DNA of 64,000 bases from Chrysogorgia sp. JL179-B06 (GCA_035772405.1 JAYKKM010000257.1:225001-289000); one strand, 5' to 3'; shown: positions 18,205-27,736, counted from the stretch's first letter. The notes: a model not told the origin generated them from the letters alone. Numbers and translations are program-made.

Positions 18205-19155
18205 TTACTTTACACCATATTCCTTCATCATTTCTCCACCCATGATTATGATGTCTCGGTTCGTCATGTAGCCACTCACAATTTTCACGCCATAGAATTC
18301 TATCAACGATGGGTATGCATAGGGTGCGAGTGGTATTCTTGGTCGGTGTATCCCAAAAATTGTCCCATAGGGTGTGCCTATCTTTTTCATATTCGCTATG
18401 AAGTCTGAATCGGTTGACTTGATGTTGTTGACTCTGACGTGTGAATTGTCCATTTGCCAGTGTATTGATATCATGTGCATTTTACTTATGTCAATGCTAC
18501 TCGGAATAGTGCATATGCTCTCCATTGCTGGGATGCTACCACCATACGCGAGTCCATTAGTCATACCAGTCTTGTACCCTATGAACTTATCCCACTGACC
18601 GTCGTCGTTTGATATAATTGTCTCCCAATTTGATCCAGCGGTGCGAGTAGGTAGCCTCACCACAACAAAAATGGAAAGATCACACCACTGCATACTGGGG
18701 CAGTTAAAATGAAGACCTGACTCAAGTGGGATTGGTGTTAACACAGGTGACAGAAAACTTTGACTCACACCGCTGATGCCGACAATAGGACCATAAGCCG
18801 GGTTGTTTTGCACTAATTTACTTGTTTCACCAATGGCTTTCACTTTGTTTGAACCATTGATGTGAAATTCCACATTTTTCAAGGCGTGTGTGCTAACGTT
18901 GAAGTCAAGCACAACGTTATAGGACTGACTCTTGAGGAAACCTGATAGTAGCTGTTCTAGAGTTCTTTTGTTGATGACGTCTGAGTCATCGACTGGGTCT
19001 GCCACGTTTTTTATCGCTGAGCCTTGCATGTCTATTATTCCAGACATCCTTCCACCAGTCGCACTTAATTTAGGATCTTCGTCCAGATGTCTTTTCGTTC
19101 TCTTCAGTATTTTATCGTGAGGGTCGTCAGACTCATACCCATAGTTTAGACTCAT
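18205..19155 (-). CDS. fiber-like protein with lectin-like C-terminus (outer)
   Basis: 316 residues from the ATG at 19155. Residues 33-70 (GGRMSGIIDMQG, IKNVADPVDDSD, NKRTLEQLL) match the repeat style of phage and viral tail fibers, with the typical 'D-x-D-x-x-NK' pattern. The C-terminal 170 residues (SIFVVVRLPTR, WETIISNDDGQ, MISIHWQMDNSH) look like a concanavalin A/laminin-G-like beta sandwich. Together this suggests a host-attachment fiber, by analogy only. The inner copy (30284-31234) is very similar, so this gene is under constraint. Confidence 0.65.
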   Translation of the reverse strand: MSLNYGYESDDPHDKILKRTKRHLDEDPKLSATGGRMSGIIDMQGSAIKNVADPVDDSDVINKRTLEQLLSGFLKSQSYNVVLDFNVSTHALKNVEFHINGSNKVKAIGETSKLVQNNPAYGPIVGISGVSQSFLSPVLTPIPLESGLHFNCPSMQWCDLSIFVVVRLPTRTAGSNWETIISNDDGQWDKFIGYKTGMTNGLAYGGSIPAMESICTIPSSIDISKMHMISIHWQMDNSHVRVNNIKSTDSDFIANMKKIGTPYGTIFGIHRPRIPLAPYAYPSLIEFYGVKIVSGYMTNRDIIIMGGEMMKEYGVK

Positions 19156-19157
19156 CA

Positions 19158-20636
19158 CTACTTCAAGGTGTATTTGGTTACTAAATAGCCAGAGACTGCT
19201 GAGAACCCTAAGATTATCGCTAGCGTTGTCGTGTCTGACTTACTTGTGGTGGTCTGTGCTATTTGATTGGTGGTGACCACTGTTTTCTTCGCGGCAGGTC
19301 CTAGCTTTGAAGGTCTCAGCTTCGAAGGTCCTAGCTTTGAAGGTCCTAGCTTTGAAGGTGGTGCGACTAGAGTTTCCAAGTGGAGTCCTGCCGCTTGATG
19401 GACTTTCTTGTGCTTCGCTTTTGACGCTTGGTGGTAGTTCAACCCGTCGTTATACCCAAATGTCATCCCAGTTTCAGACGAAGTTCTGAGCACGTTATTG
19501 TAACCAACAATGGGGTCCTTTAACAAGACCATGCTTCTGGGGATCAGCCAAGTGTTGGGTGTCACAGCTGTGTCTAGCTTAACTTTGATCTCACTAATCG
19601 CTTTGTTCATAAGGTTGATCCAAACACTTGGTGAATACTGAACCACACCGTCTTCAATGATGTCTCTAAAGATTTGTTGTGTTTCTCGAGCACTAGCCCT
19701 AGTTCCCACGATGCTTTGCTTTGACCTCGCTTGGGCTCCAAGAATGGCACGCATGTAAACTTCAATCGATTGGTTTAGTAGTTCTTGTCCTAATGGTGTG
19801 AACCCGTCAGAGTGTCTCGGACAATACCGACGATAATCACCTTGGATGTCCTTGATGTATCTATTGTCAACATCAGTCAATGGTAGGTGACCTTTCAAAA
19901 GTCGCCAGTCAGGGAGGTACAGTCTTAAGATGTTGTTAATGTCAACTTGACTCTTACTCAAACGAAACATCACACGACGAATGGTGAAGTACACGTGAAA
20001 CCTCATGAGACTCACGATTTGCTTTGGGACGTCGACTTGATAACTTAAGTTCTGTAGAGACACCCCTGAGCGATATGTAGCGATGTACATACCTGCGATC
20101 GCTTGATAGTAACTCTCGAGTAGAGTCCAAACTGTGTTAACGTTACCACCAATTGCCTTGTCGTTGTGACGTCTTTTGGTGTCAATGAATATTTTCGGTA
20201 GATTTGACTTGAAGGAATTATTGTCGTCAACAAAGACGTCAAAATTGTGGGTTGGGTAATTTAGGACATATGGTGGAAACGTCTCGACTTCTCTGTAGCT
20301 CTTGTGAGTCTCCGTCAGTAATAACTTTGGGACACGCCCATCGCTCGACCATATTTTTGGGAACTTGCTGTTGTGCAACCACTTCTGCATGTTTTTATCA
20401 TTTTTGAAGGTTGTGCTGGTTATGTCTGTGCTGAGGATGTCATTGTTTCTGAAATACACATCGACACTCACGATTTTACCATCTTGTGAAATATTTGGAT
20501 AGAACTCGAATTTGCCTAAAGTAGCGTTGGGGTACTTTTTGACGAAGTCTGCCTTTGCGTCATGTGTAGCCTTCGATGTGTTCGCCATCGCACGTTTGTA
20601 ATACTTTCCATAGTACTCATGAAGGGCTTTCTGCAT
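19158..20636 (-). CDS. large structural-type protein with variable core and C-terminal anchor (outer)
   Basis: 492 residues from the ATG at 20636, the start shared with the inner copy (another ATG at 20648 exists only here). The first 100 residues and the C-terminal membrane segment (TLAIILGFSAVSGYLVTKYT) are nearly identical in both elements. The middle 300 residues have diverged strongly, and the linker before the anchor carries four PSKLG repeats here but KKVHQEN-type repeats in the inner copy. A membrane-anchored, rapidly changing protein next to the fiber gene could be a surface or receptor-interaction protein, but no family was recognised. Confidence 0.7.
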   Translation of the reverse strand: MQKALHEYYGKYYKRAMANTSKATHDAKADFVKKYPNATLGKFEFYPNISQDGKIVSVDVYFRNNDILSTDITSTTFKNDKNMQKWLHNSKFPKIWSSDGRVPKLLLTETHKSYREVETFPPYVLNYPTHNFDVFVDDNNSFKSNLPKIFIDTKRRHNDKAIGGNVNTVWTLLESYYQAIAGMYIATYRSGVSLQNLSYQVDVPKQIVSLMRFHVYFTIRRVMFRLSKSQVDINNILRLYLPDWRLLKGHLPLTDVDNRYIKDIQGDYRRYCPRHSDGFTPLGQELLNQSIEVYMRAILGAQARSKQSIVGTRASARETQQIFRDIIEDGVVQYSPSVWINLMNKAISEIKVKLDTAVTPNTWLIPRSMVLLKDPIVGYNNVLRTSSETGMTFGYNDGLNYHQASKAKHKKVHQAAGLHLETLVAPPSKLGPSKLGPSKLRPSKLGPAAKKTVVTTNQIAQTTTSKSDTTTLAIILGFSAVSGYLVTKYTLK

Positions 20637-20648
20637 ATAACATACCAT
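20637..20648. promoter_or_regulatory. very short divergent promoter region (outer)
   Basis: Only about 12-24 bases (ATAACATACCATATGTTAT, itself palindromic) separate the start of the leftward 492-residue gene from the rightward capsid/integrase block. The inner element has the same arrangement at 32725-32736. Confidence 0.5.
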
Positions 20649-21369
20649 ATGTTATACAGAATGCGAAAGTTAACGGTATTCATTGAAGGCGCAGAAAAAG
20701 TTGTGTCCTTTGACAACGCGATGATGATCGTGAGTGACAACCCATACATTATAGTCAAGACAGCCACTGTGTTTTGGGACTACAATAACATATTGGATAG
20801 CGACGCCACTCAGCTCTCCGCGCTGAGCCACCCTTCGAGTGATCTTAAAAGTACGATAACGAGTGGAGGGCACGCTAGCTTCGACGCACTGGCCAGACTC
20901 TTAGAACAAGATTTTAAAACAAGTGGGGGGAGGGGGGAGGGACCTTGAGATAAAGAAATTGCCGCTCACAAGTAGATCTATGTTTAAGGCTAGCGCCCCA
21001 GTCACGCTTATAGGCAGCCTTGGGCCTCTATTTGGTTTCGCGAGGGATAGGGTGATTAAGGGTGACTCAAAGTGGCACATTAGTCCAAACGAGGTCGACA
21101 TGCTCAGAGGTCTGAAGTACATAGAAATCTTATGTGATATTGTTGACTCTGAGAGCAATGTGGGTATTGATGGGAAGCGAAGCAGTGTGATCACAACGTT
21201 GCCAATACCCACTGAACAGTCTTTGAATGGGTCAGCGCAACGCCATGTGGACATTGAGTCAAAGGTGAGTATTAAAAAAGGTGTCTACTCAAGTATGACA
21301 TTTCGTGTCCGATCAAATAACGGTGGTCTTAAAATTGGCGCGGTGCTATTGGAACTGTATATTGTGTGA
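20649..21369 (+). pseudogene. candidate minor capsid protein gene, frameshifted (outer)
   Basis: Homologue of the intact 236-residue gene at 32737-33447. Frame 1 runs from 20649 and stops at 20948; the rest of the homology (LEIKKLP.., HISPNEVDM.., to LLELYIV at 21369) is in another frame. The break sits in a G-rich run (20927-20940) that is absent from the inner copy, so replication slippage is likely. The C-terminal part ends in a beta-rich block as in jelly-roll capsid proteins. Confidence 0.65.
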
Positions 21370-21374
21370 ATTAT

Positions 21375-21719
21375 ATGGAGCTTGGTGTGGAGACAGAGCA
21401 GGGGTTGAGAGACATCTATTACAATCCTAAGACAGGGTACAGTGGTGTAGAGAAATTGTATCAAAGTGCGTTGGGAGACGGATTGAAAGTAACTAGAAAA
21501 ACAGTGAAAGAATGGTTGACAGCGCAGGACACCTACACTAGGTACAAACCTATTGTGAGAAGACATAAGTTCCGCGCGACTTTTGTTGGATTTCTTGGTG
21601 AAGAGCTCCAAATGGACTTAGTGGACATGAGTAAGTACTCAAAACAGAATGGAGGGTACTATTGGATACTAACAGGTATTGAAATATTGAGTAGATACGC
21701 TTTCGGCATTGCAGTTTAA
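21375..21719 (+). pseudogene. integrase, 5' part interrupted by inner Polinton (outer)
   Basis: The first 114 residues of the integrase (ATG at 21375; a GTG at 21366 extends the frame) up to FGIAV. The frame ends in TAA, whose last base is the first base of the inner element. The first catalytic Asp (QMDLVDMS) is kept. The rest of the gene resumes after the inner element at 40393. Confidence 0.95.
21713..21718. repeat. inner Polinton target-site duplication, left
   Basis: AGTTTA, repeated at 40393-40398. The uninterrupted site is visible in the inner element's own integrase (GCAGTTTATAGA at about 33789-33800). Confidence 0.96.
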
Positions 21720-21887
21720 GTAGTATAGCAAGTGGGGCTGCGAGCTCAATCGACCTCAACCGTGAATATAAATACCAAAACATCACCAAATTTGGCCAAG
21801 TCACGACTCGACAAATTTGGTGATGTTTTGGTATTTATATTCACGGTTGAGGTCGAATAAGCTCGCAGCCCCACTTGCTATACTACT
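21719..21887. repeat. 169-bp terminal palindrome, left
   Basis: The element tip AGTAGTATAGCAAGTGGGG is complemented by CCCCACTTGCTATACTACT at 21869-21887. The arms are about 76 bases with a single 3-base mismatch and a loop of about 17 bases. The same palindrome ends the element at 40224-40392. Confidence 0.93.
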
Positions 21888-22229
21888 ACAGCAATCGTTA
21901 GTCAATCTAAACACCCCTCCCACGTTTTCTACTAAATTGATGTCAAACACACGCGAGACAACACCAAATCGCTATTTTAACGAAATACGACACATTTCGT
22001 CAAATTTAGAGAAAGTTTTATGTCGTCATTTTCACATTTGTGTTTGACAAACTATGACTGACGCGCTCTACCATTGTTTCAATTCATGCGCGAAAAAAAA
22101 GCCACTAGATTTTGATTCTAGTGACGATGTTTAATAAATTTCAACGAGAGAGCTAGTCTAGTGGTAATGTTAAATAGATTTCATATGCGAGTGCTGTACC
22201 TGCTATACGAATCGAGGTCACCTGTCGAT

Positions 22230-22392
22230 GTTGCTAACAACAACATTCCATTACGAATAGCAACTACGACTTTTTGAAAAAAATATTTTAAAACGAAAAT
22301 ATTTTTTCAAAGTGAAAATATTTTTTAAAAGTGAAAACATTTTTTTGAAAAGTTGTGGTTGCTATTCGCAATGGAATGTTGTTGTTAGCAAC
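22230..22392. mobile_element. foldback MITE inside the terminal repeat, left
   Basis: GTTGCTAACAACAACATTCC and its complement GGAATGTTGTTGTTAGCAAC bound an AT-rich centre of AAAATATTTT blocks. A copy lies at the mirror position in the right terminal repeat (39719-39881) and none is seen in the outer element's repeats, so it entered one end and was copied to the other. Confidence 0.75.
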
Positions 22393-22585
22393 ACGCCACG
22401 TACAACCACCTGCTGTCGTGCTGACTATGAGAGAAGAATCGCAGTGTTTGAAGAAGGACCACCATGCTAAGACTGTCTAACTTTGAGCGCACTCATTAAA
22501 TCGTACACTATAAATATCGTGAATAAAAAACCGTTGTGTGAATGGACTCGTGCGGTTGTTATGAAGCCACCTGCTAGCATGCAAA

Positions 22586-22834
22586 TTAGTCCGCCCGCTC
22601 ACTATTTTCAGTGTTTGTCGCCTCACTTCTGAAATGGTGGTCGTACACATATTTAGACGTTGTGATTCCTCCCGACAACAAGCCCAAGAAAGGCACGTAC
22701 GGTGTCACAATCGCGACAATGCTCTCGACGTCTTTTTTTAATAGCGGGTCTTTTTGCAACTCGTCGTTTAGTTCGTCAGGATTTTCAATAGCGTTCAACC
22801 CATCCAGTAAGCTAGCGAATTTGCTGATTAACAA
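22586..22834 (-). pseudogene. partial copy of the terminal gene inside the left inverted repeat (inner)
   Basis: 82 codons identical to the C-terminal half of the terminal membrane-type protein gene (39280-39525), present here only because the inverted repeat extends into that gene. An in-frame ATG (22834) makes it formally translatable, but it lacks the first half. Confidence 0.8.
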
Positions 22835-22905
22835 GTCGGTGAGAAAAGCGTTTGCAATCTCGCACGCGTGGAGAGAGTGACCTTATGGGAATCACGTCGC
22901 AGTGT

Positions 22906-25900
22906 TTAAGGTATGTCTCTCACTACAATGTTTTTGTGACCATACGCGTAGGAGTCAATACCATTTTCTAGAAGGTATCGTTTATCATCAAAACAGGATA
23001 GCGACACTTTATTAATTTCGTAACTACCTAGCTGATGTTTGACACTTCTAATGGTCTTCATTGTGTGTCGCAATTGTTTCTGCTCAAGTAGCACACTTTT
23101 ATAATCTTCGTGCTTGATCACTTTTTTAATTATATTCTTTCTAATGCCTTTAGCGGTTTTCCCACCACCCCCATCCTCTTTCAAATAGCTGTACATTTTA
23201 CTGCGCAACCCAACGAACTCAATAATTGGTGTTCCAGCGCACTCGTCTTTCATCTTGCCAATAACTTTCTTATTCTCTTTGAAAGCGAACGGGTTGTCTG
23301 CAGGGTAATCGCTATTGTCAAACTTTTCGCGCTCCTCCATGAAGTCGGAATAAACGTCGCCAGTTTTGATTGAGTACAACAGACTATCAGTGTCGGTGAA
23401 GTGTAGTCTGCAGGTATCGCTAGAGTACTTTTTCATGATATAGTTGTAGTGGAAGTCATACATCAGCGTTTTACTCAAGTCTAGTATGCACATACCCACA
23501 TATGCGGGCCTATTTAGTGTCAGCGTTTCTTTGACTTTGTGGACAGCGACTAAATTCTCGCTAAATATCTTGCAAGACACAAACGTAGGCTTTGAGACAA
23601 GCTTTTCCAACTTTTTCTCGGTGGTCACTAATCTTACGTCCACACGCTTCCTCAAGTTTTCCATCGTTTTTCCGAACACACTGTTATTCATCAACTTGAA
23701 GAAGTCCTTCTCAAAAGCGTTCTTAGCCGCAGTTCTCTTGACTGTGTTAAAGTCGATGTACTTGCCCAACCACTTGGACTGGTCAAACTGTAGGACCCTA
23801 TGAATCTTTTTGATTTTCAATCCAAGATCCATATACAACTGCAGATTTCTATAGTGACACACATACTTTTTTTTGTCCATCAAATTAGTCACCAGCTTTT
23901 TCACACCACCAACACTCACATTAAACTTATTTTTGATTTTTGTGCAGTACTCCGACAACATGTCAACAGTTATCTCCATCTTCTCGGGAGCCAACGGGTA
24001 GTCGTTATGTAGGTCATGCAAACGGGCTGGATACTCCAAGTCAACTTCAAGCAGCAGGCCCTTTTCACTATTGTTGTGATAGTCGTGTAGATTAACCTTT
24101 TTTATTTCTTTCTCAGTCAACCACTTGAAGCCACCTGTAGGTAGACTTCGACTCATTGCCCACCCATATAAATTGTTGGCGTCAAGGTACATCAAATACT
24201 TCGACTCTTGCGCTTTATCGTACCCCTTCATGTATTTATTATTCGCCACGCCATGTCTGTTGCATATGTAGCTCACACCACCACGCATACCTAATTCTAC
24301 GAACTGGAACATGTCGATGTCGGACAATAATTCGAGCTCTACTCCAGTCATCTTTAACATGGCATCCCAAGCCAATCCGGGCGATGTGAAATAATGGCAA
24401 GGGTCTAATTTATACTCGCGATGGCATGTCTTTCTAAAGTTCTCAAAAACGTCGGCAAGCAAGAGCACATCGCTTTTCAAATACAGGTCGTGATACCCAC
24501 CCATACTTTCAACGTCGAAGTAGTCCCACACATCGATGGCGCGCTCGTGCATTTCTTCCGTGATGTGCTCATCGTTCAGAACGCTGTAGAAATCTTTTTT
24601 GGAGGGTAGCTCGCGCTCGTCGAATTTTTCAAAGGAGTCCATATAATCGTAGGGATAGACCCCCTTTCTTGTCATAAGTGCCAACCCCTCGTCGCGAAAC
24701 ACTTCTGACGTGTATTTGAAAGCGTCCCTTGGTAGGTTCTTCACCAAGTTGTCTAGACCACTACTCATAAACTGAAAGCTGTCCAAGAATACCAAGTTTT
24801 TTCCAAGCATGAACGCCATGTACTTCTCCATGTTGTTTGGTATCACATTTATGTCTTGGCCAAACTTACCAATCTCCTGCATAATGAAATGGCTATCGTA
24901 GCCGCGTAAGTTATGAAAGATCACAGGAATTTTGTCAGTCAATTTAAAGTTCACGTTACAGTGACGATGTGCGGACCCTCTGTACTTACCTGAGACATGA
25001 CAGTGGTCTCTCACTCTAACGTCAGCACCAGTGTACTCAACACTGCAAATATGACAACTTTTAGCCTCGTCAAAGTTCTTCTTATCGGCGTCAGTCAGTA
25101 TCATTTCTTTGTTAAAGTGACTCTCAGATGTCTCTTTACAATATTCAACAATTTCTAACATCTCCCCAATGAACTTGTTGACTGCATTTTCACCGCGATA
25201 CACCTTCACTGGCTTACTATACGCATTGTCATAGCAACAAACCAATTTATACCCATAACCACAGTCAACATGCCTCTGGTAAGCATTTGTGTAGCTACAC
25301 TCGCTTGATGGCGTCGCTGTGTGCACCTTCTGTGTGATAGCCTCGAAGTCTGCATACACCACAAATGGTACATTTAATTGTCTGCTAAAATTCTCATATT
25401 TTACTTTCGCGCCTTTTTGTGGCATTTTAATAGCTTGCTTCCCATTAATGACCAAACACACTTCAATATGACTTTCAAGCACGTCCGCGCGGGTGAAACA
25501 CTGCAAACAATACCTGCAAAAATGCTTTCTCGCCTTGTGCTCTGTCTGGCGGTACATGAATTTGTTAAAATCGCGAATGTACACATAATGCTTGTTGCCC
25601 ACGTCATTAGTTATCAACAATAGGTCCATATGGTCAGGATACGTCTCCTTAGAAACGTACACAGGGAATGGCTGCTTATTTTCGTACCCAAAAACATTAA
25701 TGCTAATTTCGTTAGCCTTTTCGATCTTGTTGTAGTCTTTGAGTGTGACTGGGAAGTCAATTCCGTCATAACTCAGCTCACTAGCATGTCTGACGTACTT
25801 TGACGTTCTGTCAGAGTTTTTTCCAACAGGAAATTTGTGTGCAAGGTGGCACCATCTAAAGCACTCGTTGTCATCATCATTATTTACGTTTATCAGACCC

Positions 25901-26496
25901 TTCATACTGTTACACAACTCCTTTGGCAACGCAATGTAGCTACTCCCATGCAAAGGTCTGTAAATAGCGACATTGACGTAGTGCGCATCTATTTTGTCGA
26001 TAGTCCATCCAGACCCCTCAGATAGCCACCCAGCTATCCGCGTCAAAATCTGCTCCGACCCACGATTGGCGACACCCTCGATGTCATGCTCGTTAATGAC
26101 GACGAACGTTTCGCTGTTAAAGTAGGCAGTTTTGTATGTGGTCTTATCACGCTCTAAAACTTTCTCAAAAGTGACTTTGACTGTCTCCACCACTTTCATT
26201 CCGTTGGTCTCACCCAGCTCACGTCTCAAAAGGTTAGTGACAGTACTTCTACTAGCGTTCACCTGATTGATGTCTCTGTCGTCAATTACTTCGACTCCAT
26301 AGGACCTTGTGAACCCTCTCAGTGCTCGATCCAACAGATGCGTTGACGGTGCGAGGTCTTCGACTACAGGTTGTCCCTCTTGATCTCCAAAGAAGCCGTG
26401 AACGTTGGTCGCTTCATCTGTTAGTGAATCGACAACGGCTGCACTCGTCTTATGCGCCCGTCTTTTTGTCAGTGGGTTTTTCACAGTCCGACTCAT
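22906..26496 (-). CDS. polB: protein-primed family B DNA polymerase (inner)
   Basis: 1196 residues, intact. Same domains and catalytic motifs as the outer copy: YADFEA, HNLRGYDSH, YLDANNLYG, LMNNSVFGKTMEN and FTDTDSL, plus the C2H2 finger and the embedded cysteine/histidine module. Only scattered substitutions separate the two, and the last few residues differ because each gene ends at its own terminal-repeat border. The stop is 48 bases inside the left inverted repeat boundary. The likely replication enzyme of a potentially active element. Confidence 0.97.
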   Translation of the reverse strand: MSRTVKNPLTKRRAHKTSAAVVDSLTDEATNVHGFFGDQEGQPVVEDLAPSTHLLDRALRGFTRSYGVEVIDDRDINQVNASRSTVTNLLRRELGETNGMKVVETVKVTFEKVLERDKTTYKTAYFNSETFVVINEHDIEGVANRGSEQILTRIAGWLSEGSGWTIDKIDAHYVNVAIYRPLHGSSYIALPKELCNSMKGLINVNNDDDNECFRWCHLAHKFPVGKNSDRTSKYVRHASELSYDGIDFPVTLKDYNKIEKANEISINVFGYENKQPFPVYVSKETYPDHMDLLLITNDVGNKHYVYIRDFNKFMYRQTEHKARKHFCRYCLQCFTRADVLESHIEVCLVINGKQAIKMPQKGAKVKYENFSRQLNVPFVVYADFEAITQKVHTATPSSECSYTNAYQRHVDCGYGYKLVCCYDNAYSKPVKVYRGENAVNKFIGEMLEIVEYCKETSESHFNKEMILTDADKKNFDEAKSCHICSVEYTGADVRVRDHCHVSGKYRGSAHRHCNVNFKLTDKIPVIFHNLRGYDSHFIMQEIGKFGQDINVIPNNMEKYMAFMLGKNLVFLDSFQFMSSGLDNLVKNLPRDAFKYTSEVFRDEGLALMTRKGVYPYDYMDSFEKFDERELPSKKDFYSVLNDEHITEEMHERAIDVWDYFDVESMGGYHDLYLKSDVLLLADVFENFRKTCHREYKLDPCHYFTSPGLAWDAMLKMTGVELELLSDIDMFQFVELGMRGGVSYICNRHGVANNKYMKGYDKAQESKYLMYLDANNLYGWAMSRSLPTGGFKWLTEKEIKKVNLHDYHNNSEKGLLLEVDLEYPARLHDLHNDYPLAPEKMEITVDMLSEYCTKIKNKFNVSVGGVKKLVTNLMDKKKYVCHYRNLQLYMDLGLKIKKIHRVLQFDQSKWLGKYIDFNTVKRTAAKNAFEKDFFKLMNNSVFGKTMENLRKRVDVRLVTTEKKLEKLVSKPTFVSCKIFSENLVAVHKVKETLTLNRPAYVGMCILDLSKTLMYDFHYNYIMKKYSSDTCRLHFTDTDSLLYSIKTGDVYSDFMEEREKFDNSDYPADNPFAFKENKKVIGKMKDECAGTPIIEFVGLRSKMYSYLKEDGGGGKTAKGIRKNIIKKVIKHEDYKSVLLEQKQLRHTMKTIRSVKHQLGSYEINKVSLSCFDDKRYLLENGIDSYAYGHKNIVVRDIP

Positions 26497-26521
26497 TGGC
26501 TTCTATATACACTACGCTTAT

Positions 26522-27076
26522 TTATTTTTTCCTAAGCCACTCATTGTAATAACGATCACCACTTTCACACCATCCCAGCTTTGGGTACACCACCCCAAAC
26601 AGGTTGTCGTCAAACAAGTCTTTCACCCTCCCGTCTTTGAGGTCTGACACCTTCTTGAGTGTCTCTAATTGTCTTCTGTGACACAACCTAATAATGTAGT
26701 ATCCATATCTGCTAACATTTCTACCCTTGATCAAATTGCATGAGTGCAGCACATTGACAACTTTCAAGAAGTCCTCTTTTACCAACTCAAGGTGCTCACC
26801 CTTCACAACGTTCCGTAGTCTCCTCCCCATCCACCAAGACCGTTTGTGAACGCTTTTTAGTCGCGTGAGTCTCATGTCGCTGTAACTCTGAGTGTAGCCC
26901 CACTCGGTGTCGCCACACTTTGGACACGCGTACCCACCACAGTCAGTCATGTTTTTCACAACGTCACAATCCGAGCAGTAGTAAATTCTGAAGGTGTCTC
27001 CACACTCAGTTCGCATCTCATTCGCGATCTCGTCAATTGTCAAGCCATAACTCATCTGCCTCATAAGTTTGTCCAT
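26522..27076 (-). CDS. zinc-ribbon protein (inner)
   Basis: 184 residues from the ATG at 27076. The frame is open further upstream to 27121, where it overlaps the end of the next gene, but only from a GTG. Two CxxC pairs (YYCSDC, CPKCG) and the basic WWMGRRLRN block are kept. It lacks the last few residues of the outer copy. Function unknown; nucleic-acid binding is likely from the ribbon. Confidence 0.8.
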   Translation of the reverse strand: MDKLMRQMSYGLTIDEIANEMRTECGDTFRIYYCSDCDVVKNMTDCGGYACPKCGDTEWGYTQSYSDMRLTRLKSVHKRSWWMGRRLRNVVKGEHLELVKEDFLKVVNVLHSCNLIKGRNVSRYGYYIIRLCHRRQLETLKKVSDLKDGRVKDLFDDNLFGVVYPKLGWCESGDRYYNEWLRKK

Positions 27077-27102
27077 CACTCTTATACTACTCCAACATTT
27101 TT

Positions 27103-27522
27103 TTACCGAGTTAGCACCCACACCACTATTCCACTACCCAAACCTAGCGCGCTAACAAACAATAATTGGTATTCCTTCATTTCCGCACTCGGTTGGTAGT
27201 AATCCGCAATCTTCGGGAGGTCAGTGAACACTCGGCCGCTGTACTGTATGGTCATTACGCTTCTAAGTTCTTCCAACGCGTGGTTTGTGTCATTGATGTC
27301 AGCATTAGCATCTGAGAGCCGTTGTCGTAAACGCTGGATCTTATCTTTCTTGGCGACTTCATTCTCATACCACACTTCTTTCGCACTGGCTAACTGCTCC
27401 AACGCATGGTTATGTCTTTTCATCTCAGCTTCATAGCCTGAGTGATTAAACTTTGAAAACATAAAGCCAGCGCCTGCAAAAGCCACTGCATTAAAAATCC
27501 CTCCAGCCACAACACTCGCCAT
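27103..27522 (-). CDS. two-pass membrane protein with coiled coil (inner)
   Basis: 139 residues, same length and layout as 14369-14788: hydrophobic ends and a coiled-coil-prone middle. Substitutions are concentrated in the central coil (SVMTIQYSGRVFTDLP region), while the membrane segments are nearly unchanged. Confidence 0.75.
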   Translation of the reverse strand: MASVVAGGIFNAVAFAGAGFMFSKFNHSGYEAEMKRHNHALEQLASAKEVWYENEVAKKDKIQRLRQRLSDANADINDTNHALEELRSVMTIQYSGRVFTDLPKIADYYQPSAEMKEYQLLFVSALGLGSGIVVWVLTR

Positions 27523-27526
27523 TAAC

Positions 27527-27736
27527 TTACGTTGATTTGAATGGGTCTGTCGGTATCCACTTTTTCGATTGCATCCATTTTACTAACAACGTTCCTGCAC
27601 CAACAGCTGCAGCAAGTTTAACTGTGCCTTTAACTGTCTCTGGTGTTCCCAATGGTTCCCCCAAAGCCTTTTTAGAAATCATACTCACCGCCACAGCACC
27701 AGTCGTGACAAGTAGCGCATCGTACAATTCGTTCAT
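27527..27736 (-). CDS. small hydrophobic protein (inner)
   Basis: 69 residues from the ATG at 27736, the start shared with the outer copy. An upstream in-frame ATG at 27790 would add 18 residues, but the outer element does not keep that frame. One substitution from the outer protein is evident (WMQSKK versus WAQSKK). Confidence 0.7.
   Translation of the reverse strand: MNELYDALLVTTGAVAVSMISKKALGEPLGTPETVKGTVKLAAAVGAGTLLVKWMQSKKWIPTDPFKST

Larger units (their letters stand above)
21719..22858. repeat. inner Polinton left terminal inverted repeat (1140 bp)
   Basis: Matches 39253-40392 in inverse orientation over 1140 bases with at most a few differences (one seen: ATGTCAAAC versus ATGCCAAAC). 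Order from the tip inward: a 169-bp palindrome, a non-coding stretch, a 163-bp foldback insertion (22230-22392), and a copy of the 3' half of the element's terminal gene. Confidence 0.95.

Noticed and set aside
20900..20960. Programmed ribosomal frameshift in the candidate minor capsid gene
   Set aside because: The intact inner homologue has no slippery site and reads in one frame, so the G-run in the outer copy is better explained as slippage damage.
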